Shown here piece by piece: positions 21,482 to 30,043 of a stretch of DNA of 64,000 nt (positions are counted from its first letter, which is position 1; each line of letters begins with the position of its first letter). The stretch lies in assembly GCA_963971405.1 (NCBI GenBank), contig OZ020489.1:44718510-44782509 (forward strand), read 5' to 3'. The notes beneath the pieces were generated by a model. The model saw only the letters and a list, made by a program, of their open reading frames with translations. It did no database searches and was not told the origin of the DNA. The stretch comes from Psococerastis gibbosa (Eukaryota; Arthropoda; Insecta; Psocodea; Psocidae). The position numbers were made by a program, and so were the translations under genes.

Positions 21482-21733
21482 GTGTATATATATACAAACC
21501 TCACTCACAAACATCTAATGAGGAATGAGGCGCCCCCCCCCCCCCTATGCACAAGGTGCGGAGTGGGCCTCACAATAGCTCACCTTCTTCTCGATTGCCC
21601 AACCTACTCGGTCCAACGAGCCTCCGTCCTACGAGCACCCTCCTCCCTCTCCGATGCTCTAGGAAACACAATAACAGCCACAAATAATATCATTCAATTC
21701 CTAAGAGCCACCGGTCTCTTCTTCAACATTTAA
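21482..21733 (+). pseudogene. 3' end of an I/Jockey-type LINE ORF2
   Basis: The frame contains CTRCGVGLTIAHLLLDCPTY, the CCHC-like knuckle that follows the reverse transcriptase or RNase H region in many arthropod LINEs. It runs to a stop at 21731-21733. A 3' UTR and an A-rich tract (about 21851-21866) follow. Only the tail of the element is present, as expected for 5' truncation on insertion. Confidence 0.75.
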
Positions 21734-21894
21734 CCACACCCCTCCCCCCTCCCCACTACTTACACAAAAGAACGGATAACTCTCTACCACTAAATAATCG
21801 GTAAACATTCCCAATTTCCTAGCGCAAATTCCCAACAGGGACCCGCGCTTTAAAAAAAAAAAAAAAATATATTATATATATATATAGTTCAATG

Positions 21895-22430
21895 CATGGA
21901 GCTAATACAACTATGGGAGCCACCATGTCGTATTTCGGCTGTGCTGCAAGACTGAAGCCATGACCACGCCTACTTATAGGTGCATTTTGGCGGGAAATTC
22001 AAATTTAATAGTTTTATTATATGTTTTCTTTATAGTTTTCTTTGTTGTTTCATATATTATTATATTTATTACTTACATTTATTATATATATTGTTTAAAA
22101 TTTAAATTAAAAGTACTGAAAGATCTGCATTAAAAATTTTTATTTTTATCTAAAAGTAGGGAAAACTTCGCTTAAAATATTGTTTAAAATGCAAATTAAA
22201 AGTACTCCAAGTTCTGCATAAAAATATTGCTGGTTAGTTGGCATGATTTTCCGTTCTAGATAATCTTTAAATAATCAAATAAAAAATAAAATGTTAACAT
22301 GGTATCAAATGGCAAAAGGCTCAATCTGGTCCTATACTACGGAAATAGCCGAAGTCAAGCGGCTTCAACCCGAATGTTTACGATGAGTCTATAGTTTTAC
22401 TATGTCTATGATGGAATATGGATTGGAATG
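21895..22430 (+). repeat. Direct repeat, copy 2
   Basis: Second copy of 20984-21470, starting CATGGAGCTAATACAACTAT and ending ACTATGTCTATGATGG. Non-coding. Confidence 0.8.
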
Positions 22431-22965
22431 GAGAAACGTTCTATAATCCCATGAATGGAGTACTTGCTTAGTGACGTCACATGGTCATCAATGTTTTTGT
22501 CCGAAAGTTTCATAAGCAAAACATAAGCAGCACCCAATAGTTGTCCGATGACGTCTACATTGACTCCATGCATAGCATCTCTGTTGGCAAGTTGGCTTTA
22601 CCTGTGCAAGAACTCCATTGGAATAATGAATTGAATTGAATTTGATATTTGAATATTTGAAATTATTCATCGTTAAGCTGCTGAACAGTGAACGAGGACC
22701 GACGAGGGCGGAACTCGAAAGGTAAAGTTAATATTTTTAATTTTGCAAACTTATTAATTACCATCTCACATATCAAACTTTTCCAGTTGATGTAATTCGT
22801 GGCCTGTCCTCTTTTTTGTATACTGTTGGGTGTATTTCAGTCCGGTCAAATTTCTATTTTATCCGACAGGCTGCCTATGACTTAAGAAATTTGGCCATAG
22901 CCCATAGGGCATATTTCTACAACTTAAAAATTCCTAAGTATTAATACAGTCAGACTTGAGGGTTA

Positions 22966-23373
22966 GGTGCCCATTCCACCGACCGGCTAAGGCTATTTTC
23001 ATAAACAGTGACGTGGTAGCAGACATTCAAGACTGAGGCGGGGTTTCCATCGACCTCGCATTGCAGAATTGACGGAAATGTATATTTTCCTCTATGCCAT
23101 AGTTTTAGCATTAAAAAAACATTAGCATAAAATTGATCAATGATCATACAGTAAAATCACAAACCACCAAACTAAAATGAAAAAACGGCGTCATAGGATA
23201 TGTTAAGTACAAACATTTTAATAGATTTCTGTAAAAAGTAAAATTCAAATTTCCGTCAATGTCATTTGCATTCTGCAATGCGAGGTTGGTGGAAACGCCA
23301 CCTAAGTCTTGAATGTCTGCTACCACGTCACCGTATTTGTAAATAGCCCTAGCCGGTCGGTGGAATGGGTGCC
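22966..23373. mobile_element. MITE of the GGTGCCCATTCC family, TTA target
   Basis: Begins GGTGCCCATTCCACCGACCG and ends with its complement at 23373, flanked by TTA (22963-22965, 23374-23376). Internal blocks with GTAGCAGACATTCAAGAC near 23016 and their complement near 23312 are shared with 19566-19949. Non-coding. Confidence 0.8.
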
Positions 23374-24002
23374 TTAGGCGCCTATTACACCGACGTCGTT
23401 TTTCGGTTTTTCATTGGTTTTTCAATGTGCATTAGTGATGGCCGAGTTTGAAACGTTTCAATGCAGTGCGCCACACATCTAACTGTTTCAGTGAGTATTG
23501 AAACACCTTTTCAAGCTTCATGAATCATGACACCGTGTCACTAACTGAAGCAGTGCCAAGTTGGTGTTCTGTTTTGCCGTGCGCTTCAGTACTTGACGTC
23601 CATATAGGCCTATATATTATAGTATTCTGTGGCCCTGACTTGACGAGATTTGAGCTAGTGAATGACACACTCGAAGGTAGCCGACAAGAGCCGAAGTCAA
23701 TTGTATAAGAGTTTGTTAAAAGATTCATGTGAGGCTTAAAAAGTAATGTTTGTGATTGCAGATAATAACATTAAAAGACGTATGTTTGGCCTTTACATTA
23801 GTGGTTTGAGTAAATCAATTTTGTGTTTAAAATTTTAAAACTGAGATTGAGACAATGTTGAGATAGTATAGGTACAAATCCCTGCAGCTTTACAAATATG
23901 CAAGCGTGTAATTTGGCAAATACGACAAAACTTTCCACTGTACGATTATACGATAGCTACTAACAAATTTTGTTTTCCTTGTAGCCTTGACAATTCACTT
24001 GC

Positions 24003-24124
24003 CTCTTTAAACTCCAGTATTAACTGAGAGCGGCAGGAAATGCTACTGATTTCCCTGAATTTCCTAGAGACCATCTCTTAGAGTAAGCTTTCTACACTGT
24101 CAATGAGGCACTAGCACAATGACA
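24003..24124 (+). pseudogene. LINE ORF2 C-terminal tail (copy 1 of 3)
   Basis: Degenerate relative of the block at 53609-53728: reads RAAGNATDFPEF then HLLE-stop-AFYTVNEALAQ and a stop. This is the last part of a CR1-like ORF2. Contains in-frame stops; a 5'-truncated insertion nested in the hAT derivative. Confidence 0.55.
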
Positions 24125-24385
24125 TAGGTACTTCATTTTGACCATTTTACTATAGAACAGAAATATTTATTTATTCATTTATAAATACAGTAGGCTAATG
24201 TCATACTGTTACAAAATACTATATACCGTAGACTACAATCAATTGAACAGAGGCAGATGAAAAGAAATAAGGAAAAAGACACATGACGAAAAAAAAAATT
24301 AACAGGTACAACTATATACATAAGGAACAAGTACCGTACAAGGCTATCATCGATAGTCCACCTGTCTGTAATAGGTAGGTATAAG

Positions 24386-24625
24386 CTACCTACAGCAACT
24401 CGTGCCTATTTTAGGCAGATTTGCCAGCAAAAATAATAATTCAGACAAACGCTTATTGCACAATCGGTTTCTTCTGTCAGTAAGCGTCTGACAACCCTTT
24501 GAAAAGATCCTTTCGCTTGGTACCGACGTTGCTGGAATACAAAACCTTCTCTGCACTAATGTATACAATCTGCGGTATATCGCTTTACGATCGAGCCACC
24601 ACTTGAGTGGGTCCTCCATTCGCAT
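24386..24625 (-). pseudogene. hAT transposase C-terminal dimerisation domain
   Basis: This minus frame of 79 codons reads DPLKWWLDRKAIYRRLYTLV then PATSVPSERIFSKGCQTLTD then RNRLCNKRLSELLFL. It is the classic hAT C-terminal dimerisation motif (W...Y..L......IPATSVPSER.FS..G). The catalytic part of the protein is absent, so it is a remnant within a deleted element. Confidence 0.85.
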
Positions 24626-25394
24626 TATCGGTAATTCGTTCAGGTATTAGTCCACCTCTGCGGTTCCCTGCGCCAATAGGGATGTTGTGCCACCACGCGC
24701 TAACGTCTAATGTGAACGTCGAAAGTGCCCCATATCAGGCTCTTATTTTCTCAGATAGACGGTAGACCTATAGTCCGCATTTCCGCGAAATATTACGCAA
24801 CATACAGGATCACAGTCGCCACAGCCAACCCTGAAAAAGCCTTGATATGCAGTGCGATTGATTCATCATGCCATTTCTAATTTGAAAGTGAAACTACAGG
24901 TTCTCCCAAAACTTTTGTATAGGTAGATACCTACCTTACAGACCATCAATGCCACCTATTTAGCCCACATTCCTACAATATGTTTTATGATACGCTATAG
25001 ATCTAGTCTCATCTCCTAAATTTAAGTAAAAAAAAAAAAAAAAAAAAATAGAAGGCAACAAAAGTAATAAAAAGACAAACAAATATATTGAAAGTGGAAA
25101 TTTTGTAATGTCTATTGTGCGCATCAGTCTCCCTGACCCTTCCCCCAAGACCAACGAGCGCGTTGTATCGGGGACTAGGTGTTTCAGATTTGCCATTACT
25201 AATGTGCATGTGTATGACGTGGTAGCAGACATCATTAATAAGAGAGTTCTTGCGCAGGTAAAACAGATGGCGGGCAGTCGGAAAGGGAGGGGGTACCCCT
25301 GATCCTCGGACAACACTCCCCTATTTTAACATGTAGTGTATGACATCATGAGTAGAGGAAGAAGAACGCAATGATCCACAGTAAAATACTTTAA

Positions 25395-25431
25395 TAGTGA
25401 CCGGTTTCGGATAAAATCCATCATCAGACTA
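25395..25431 (-). ncRNA. Hammerhead-like ribozyme, PLE2 family, left arm
   Basis: Same 37-nt motif as 26625-26661 in opposite orientation, with core CUGAUGA, GAAA and GUC cleavage triplet. Located about 20 bp downstream (minus sense) of the TATA box at 25454-25461. Confidence 0.7.
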
Positions 25432-25453
25432 ACAACACATGAAAAAACGCCAA

Positions 25454-25461
25454 CTTATATA
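25454..25461 (-). promoter_or_regulatory. TATA box at the PLE2 ORF stop
   Basis: TATATAAG immediately follows the TAG stop of the PLE2 ORF on the minus strand. The inverted partner is at 26595-26602. It matches the stop/TATA overlap of PLE1, suggesting a promoter in the terminal repeat. Confidence 0.5.
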
Positions 25462-26574
25462 CTACGGGAAGGGAGTGGGAGGTGGAGGCGGGGGTTGGGT
25501 ACATAAATCGAGTAGTGGGGATACAGTTTGAAACATTACATCATTCGTGAGAATCTCGTTATTCCTAATAGCCTTTCTAATCTCTAAGCTTTCTAACCTG
25601 TCTAATAGTCTACCTTTACTACAACAATGTAGAATTTTAAAATCTTCAAAATTACATGAGTGCGAGTTACTTGAGAGGTGGGCCACAAAAGCTGAGGTAC
25701 AGTCATTTTTACCGATCGGATTGTTATACTCACGTAAGCGAAACTTAAAATTGCGTCCACTCTGTCCAATGTAACTCGCACTACATTCATTACATGAAAT
25801 TTTATAAACCCCTGATTTCCTATTATTATTAACCTTATCCTTACAGTTGATGAGGAATTTTCCTAAGTTGGGCGGGCAGCTAAAGGATACAACTTTGTTA
25901 GTGGTTCGGGTTATTAGTCTTCCTACTTTCATGCTGACTTCTCCTATGAACGGGATCTTGGCATACTGCTTGTTCTCCTTGGTAACGTCTCGTCCTGCGT
26001 ACACCATCCGTGCTAAGCTCTTGAGTTCATGTTTCCTTAGGATCCTTTCTGTGTCGCCTTCCTGGTACCCGTTGTTTCTTCCTATCTCCAGAATAGTACG
26101 TCTCTCGGCATTGAAGTTGACTTCGCTCATAGGGATACTGAACATCCGATGTGCCATGGAGTGGAAAGCAGCAGCCTTGTGGGATGGAGGGTGGTTTGAA
26201 GAAGCTGGTATCACGCAGTCACTGTGAGTCGGTTTCCTGAAAATATTAAAAGCCAGGGCAGTATCTAATCTAGTAATAGTGAGGTCGAGAAAATTTAACG
26301 ACTTATTACTTTTGAGTTCCATGGTGAACTTGATTTTGGGATGGAGGTCATTCATAACTTTTAAACACATTTCTAGTTGCCTGTTGGAACCACGAAAACC
26401 ACATAAAATATCGTCGACATAACGAAAGTAGAAGTTCACTTGCCGTAGAAGGGTGGAGGGAAGAGAAAATAATTTGTGTTCAATGTGATCCATAAGAATG
26501 TCGGCGAGGAGGGGTGAAAGGGGAGAACCCATCGCGAGACCTGATTTTTGAGAATAAAACCTATCCGCCTCCAC
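25462..26574 (-). CDS. Penelope-like reverse transcriptase/GIY-YIG, N-terminally truncated
   Basis: This 370-codon frame starts inside the reverse transcriptase: SGLAMGSPLSP (11-21, motif B), RYVDD (51-55, catalytic) and SLNFLDLTI (about 94-102). Near 255-285 it carries the GIY-YIG endonuclease, SGVYKISCNECSASYIGQSG with RLREY. It ends in a proline run and a TAG stop next to a TATA box. Motif A and all upstream regions are missing: the first codons (MEADRFYSQ) arise at the inversion junction near 26566-26575, so the true protein was longer. There are no internal stops, but the protein cannot be functional alone. It differs clearly in sequence from the PLE1 protein. Confidence 0.92.
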   Translation of the reverse strand: MEADRFYSQKSGLAMGSPLSPLLADILMDHIEHKLFSLPSTLLRQVNFYFRYVDDILCGFRGSNRQLEMCLKVMNDLHPKIKFTMELKSNKSLNFLDLTITRLDTALAFNIFRKPTHSDCVIPASSNHPPSHKAAAFHSMAHRMFSIPMSEVNFNAERRTILEIGRNNGYQEGDTERILRKHELKSLARMVYAGRDVTKENKQYAKIPFIGEVSMKVGRLITRTTNKVVSFSCPPNLGKFLINCKDKVNNNRKSGVYKISCNECSASYIGQSGRNFKFRLREYNNPIGKNDCTSAFVAHLSSNSHSCNFEDFKILHCCSKGRLLDRLESLEIRKAIRNNEILTNDVMFQTVSPLLDLCTQPPPPPPTPFP

Positions 26575-26624
26575 CTCCCACTCCCTTCCCGTAGTATATA
26601 AGTTGGCGTTTCTTCATGTGTTGT

Positions 26625-26661
26625 TAGTCTGATGATGGATTTTATCCGAAACCGGTCACTA
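26625..26661 (+). ncRNA. Hammerhead-like ribozyme, PLE2 family, right arm
   Basis: Stem I UAGU (26625-26628) pairs with ACUA (26658-26661). Core CUGAUGA 26629-26635, extra U 26636, stem II GGAU/AUCC with UUU loop (26637-26647), GAAA 26648-26651, self-complementary ACCGGU 26651-26656, C17 at 26657. All conserved core bases of a type-I hammerhead are present. The single unpaired U after A9 is the only departure I see. Confidence 0.75.
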
Positions 26662-26766
26662 TTAAAGTATTTTACTGTGGATCATTGCGTTCTTCTTCCT
26701 CTACTCATGATGTTCTCCAAGTTCCACGAATTCACCAAGGAAACTCTCACAAGGATGTAGTGTATG

Positions 26767-27240
26767 GGCTGACCACTGAAATTTATTTTATTTTAAGAAA
26801 CTGCAGCTTTTATACGGCAAATTAGTGTTATTTATATGTTCCTTCAATACTTGCGCGGGTACTGACAAAAAATTACGGCAAAGTAGCCGCAAATAATTGT
26901 CGAAAAATATTATTTACTTGTGTATCTAATTTTATTTCATTGGTTGTGATACTTCCGCGAGGGCTGAACAAATTTTTAAATGGGGATGTGAGCCTTATAC
27001 TTATAGATATTACAATTAATGTATTAGTAATGATTTATTACCATAACCATACAACTTGACTGCAAAACTACCATGAAATATAGCCTAGTCGGCTGGGCTG
27101 CCGACACGCTAGCCTATCATGTTGTTTGTAAATATTAGTAGCGTAAAAAGGGTTATTATCTCTCCATAATAGGCCTACTATCACTAGAATTCAATTTAGT
27201 ATCTGAGCACCAAAGCAGTTAATTTTCGTAGGGTCACAGG
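26767..27240. other. AT-rich spacer, nothing recognised
   Basis: No frame or repeat in this stretch could be assigned to a known family. Confidence 0.4.
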
Positions 27241-27408
27241 CAAGGCCGTGCCCAGGTTTTGTTTCCGGGGGGGGGGTCCAATTTTTTTTACGCAATTTAT
27301 TAATGAATTAATGGATAAATTCTTCAAACCATACAGGTTTACCTGCAGAAATTTATTTCGGGGGGGGGGGGGGGTGCGGACCCCATGGACCACCCCCTGG
27401 GCGCGGCC
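27241..27408. repeat. G-run MITE-like repeat
   Basis: Left end AAGGCCGTGCCCAGG and right end CCTGGGCGCGGCCAT are imperfect inverse complements, and two G-runs (27269-27277, 27361-27374) lie inside. A related block starts near 58683 (AAGGCCGTAGCCAGG). The frames through it are not coding. Confidence 0.5.
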
Positions 27409-27812
27409 ATGCATATATATGTGTATTTGTAACTTTAAATATTGTGGACTTCGTTCTGCCACAAACATGCAACCTCCTCTTGCATTTCTTAATTTTTTTC
27501 CAGTGGCTTGGGGAACGCTATAATTCGGACCTCTCTCATATGTGTTCTGTCCTGGAGAAGGCTATCAATATTACACAAGCCACAACAGCAATGCTTGACC
27601 ATAACGCTAGAAATATGAATAATAACAACTAAAAACTTTAAAAATCAATAGCGCTCAATGCACTTTATATCCTGTAATGTCCTAACAGCTGATTGTGTTT
27701 ACATTATTTTCGCAATCACGCATGCGCTGTTAGCTCCGCCCTCTTACTGTGACGTCACTACGCAAGAACTCAATACCCGGCTAGCCGCCTAATTACCCAT
27801 AAAATCGTGATA

Positions 27813-27954
27813 GGTGCCCATTCCACATACGTACAACGTCAATGAAAATTATGAAATTGAAGGTGGTAGCAGACATTAAAGACATACTAAAAGTTCTGCT
27901 ACCACCTTCAATTTCATAATTTTCATTGACGTTGTACGTATGTGGAATGGGCAC
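27813..27954. repeat. Near-perfect hairpin MITE 1
   Basis: Arms of about 63 bp from GGTGCCCATTCCACATACGT to GGTGGTAGCAGA are complemented by 27893-27954 around a short centre (ACATTAAAGACATACTAAAA). Non-coding. Only about 65 bp separate it from hairpin 2. Confidence 0.85.
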
Positions 27955-28018
27955 ATTAACAAATCAAAAACATTCAATTATTTTGTATGGGTAACGCACC
28001 TTATAAGGCGGGTATACG

Positions 28019-28160
28019 GGGGGTATTCCACATACGTACAACGTCAATGAAAATTATGAAATTGAAGGTGGTAGCAGAATTTTTAGTATGTCTTTAATGT
28101 CTGCTACCACCTTCAATTTCATAATTTTCATTGACGTTGTACGTATATGGAATGGGCGCC
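28019..28160. repeat. Near-perfect hairpin MITE 2
   Basis: Same arms as 27813-27954 (CACATACGTACAACGTCAAT...), but the loop is the reverse complement of hairpin 1 (TTTTTAGTATGTCTTTAATG). The loop of this copy is also found at 45708-45848. Confidence 0.85.
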
Positions 28161-28473
28161 TAACTTAACCTTATTACTTGAATAAAATATGGGTAAGTAT
28201 CATAGACAAAAAACTAATGTATGTATGCATGTAAGTATGTTTACTATGAAGCTAGCAGTATATTGCGATGTTACTTTTAATTAGGCCAGGCGTGCGCTGT
28301 TTTAAAATTTCCCTACAAGGCCATTAATAAACAACAAAATATTACAACAGGGTACAGTTATGATGATGTACGGCTTCGTCAAAAGATAATAATTATACAT
28401 GTACATATAATGCAATAAACACTATAGCCTACTGTTCTCCGCGCAGTACAAAAAACCTAAAATAATGGACCAG

Positions 28474-28648
28474 CAGCCTGATCGAGGCGATTGTAATACC
28501 GGGGTTAAATAAATAGGCCTACCCTAGGATTATAAGTGTAAACAAACAAATTTTGAATAGCACTTTCCATTATTAAATTATCTTGTTTACATTTTTATTA
28601 CCAGGGGATTAAATAAATACCAGTATTATTATCGCCTCAATCAGGCTG
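28474..28648. mobile_element. MITE with CAGCCTGATCGAGGCG ends
   Basis: Inverted ends CAGCCTGATCGAGGCGATTG and the complement near 28632-28648, with sub-terminal ATACC-GGGG/CCCC blocks and an inner ATTTTGAATAGCACTTTCCA segment. Relatives: 43911-44077, half copies near 3692, 9061, 29045 and 39290. Non-coding. Confidence 0.75.
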
Positions 28649-29461
28649 CAGGCGAACACCTAACTTGTCCCTAAAAATCAATGAACTCAGACACGGAATA
28701 GGGGCATGAATCCTGGAGGATGGTCCTTACTCTGACTTAAAAAAGTTTATGTTGGAGTGACACAATTTCCCCGGGTAGTTTAATAAAAATACTTGTTGAA
28801 GTGACTGAGGGCAGGGGTTCCTAATTCTCACTACATTGTACTGACAAGTAATAATTATTTTGTTAAATTAACTTTAGTTGGTCGCATTATCTCCACGAGG
28901 ATTTGACGCTTCCCCGCTATCGGGCATACTTCGCTTATGGTTAGACGCCATCTATTCAACTTCCTTGTCAAGTCCTGCGTCCTTGTCCATGATGGCAGCT
29001 ATTCATAGTAATATTAAAGAGGGTAAGTAAGGTTATATTAGTCTGCAGCCCGATCATGGCGAATGTTTTCTTACCTAAATAACTAAGACTAAATTTCAAA
29101 AAAGGCGTATGTCAATTCTATAAGCCATAGCATAAAAATGATAATTCATTAAAAAATTGAGATGCCTTCTATTTTATGGTACGTGTACTGATCCTCCAGG
29201 TCTCTTAGATTTTGAAAAAATTGCCCTCGAATGCGTTTAAATCTAAGTGCAAGAAAAGAAAAGACCGTAAGAGAATCCCCTCTGAGCTATAATAGTAGTA
29301 CAAGTATTCTGCAAGTGGCACAATAGGTCAAAAAGGCGTAGGAAGTACGTACCCCAAGTGTGAAAGAGAAGGATTTATAACCTTAATAATGAAAAATCCC
29401 TTTCGGCTCTGGCCGATAAGGTGTACGGAGATTCCGCAGACCCTGCTTTTTCTCTACGCTA

Positions 29462-29630
29462 CCTAAAAGGGCGGATTTTGCCTCCAATTTATGGGGGGGG
29501 GGGGGGTTCAGCGGGCAGGTTCAGTGTTAATTCCGACTGTAAACTCATTGTTATCTAGTGTAAGTTCATTTTTTTTGGGGGGGGGGGTGGTCCGGACCCT
29601 CGGACCCCCCTTAAATTCGCCCTTGGCTAC
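29462..29630. mobile_element. 169-bp hAT-type MITE
   Basis: Flanked by CTACGCTA on both sides (29454-29461, 29631-29638), an 8-bp target duplication. Ends CCTAAAAGGGCGGATTTT and the complement of GTAGCCAAGGGCGAATTT are imperfect inverted repeats. Two G-runs (29493-29507, 29578-29588) lie inside. The open frame through it is not a gene. Confidence 0.75.
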
Positions 29631-30043
29631 CTACGCTATGCATGTAATAAATAATAAAAAATACTTCATTATTTTCCCGACCACAACATCAACACACAAA
29701 ACACTTTTGTGTTCCAAATAATTACGACTATGAACTTTTACTTATTAAATTATTTTTACTTTGACTGGACGTCATCTTGAAATCGCTGATTTATCGTAAA
29801 AGGTGTTAATAAGAATTATCGTAGATAATAATACGGGCTTTCAGTCAGATTTTAATTCATTCCTCTGCGACCAATATTAACTGAGATATGAATTATATAA
29901 GGTTTCAATCGGTAGCCATCTTGTAACTAAATAGTGGATCTAGCTGGTTAACGAACTCGATCAAGACAATTGTATGATCAATTTAATCAAGTTAGAGTGT
30001 TTCCTAAAATCGATATACATATATAATATACTGTATATATATA

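Larger units (their letters stand above)
23433..25201 (-). mobile_element. hAT deletion derivative with 8-bp target duplication
   Basis: Termini TAGTGATGGCCGAG (23433) and ...TTTGCCATTACTA (25201) are inverted repeats, flanked by ATGTGCAT on both sides (23425-23432, 25202-25209), the 8-bp duplication typical of hAT. Inside is only the C-terminal part of a hAT transposase (24386-24625, minus) and a nested LINE tail (24003-24124). It shares termini and inner blocks with the element at 61238-63173. Confidence 0.88.
25343..26754 (-). mobile_element. Penelope-like element 2 (PLE2), truncated, with inverted 3' end
   Basis: Bracketed by ATGTAGTGTATG (25331-25342, 26755-26766). The minus-strand ORF 25462-26574 is joined at 26566-26575 to an inverted copy of its own 3' region (26566-26713), which matches 25343-25497 in reverse. 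The junction carries the shared word GTGGAGGCGG, which also occurs in the 3' Pro-rich coding end. Only the right arm has a further 41-bp tail (26714-26754). The layout is the same as PLE1, from a different element family. Confidence 0.9.

Noticed and set aside
29491-29721. Gly-rich open frame across G-runs
   Set aside because: Created by homopolymer runs in a 169-bp MITE.
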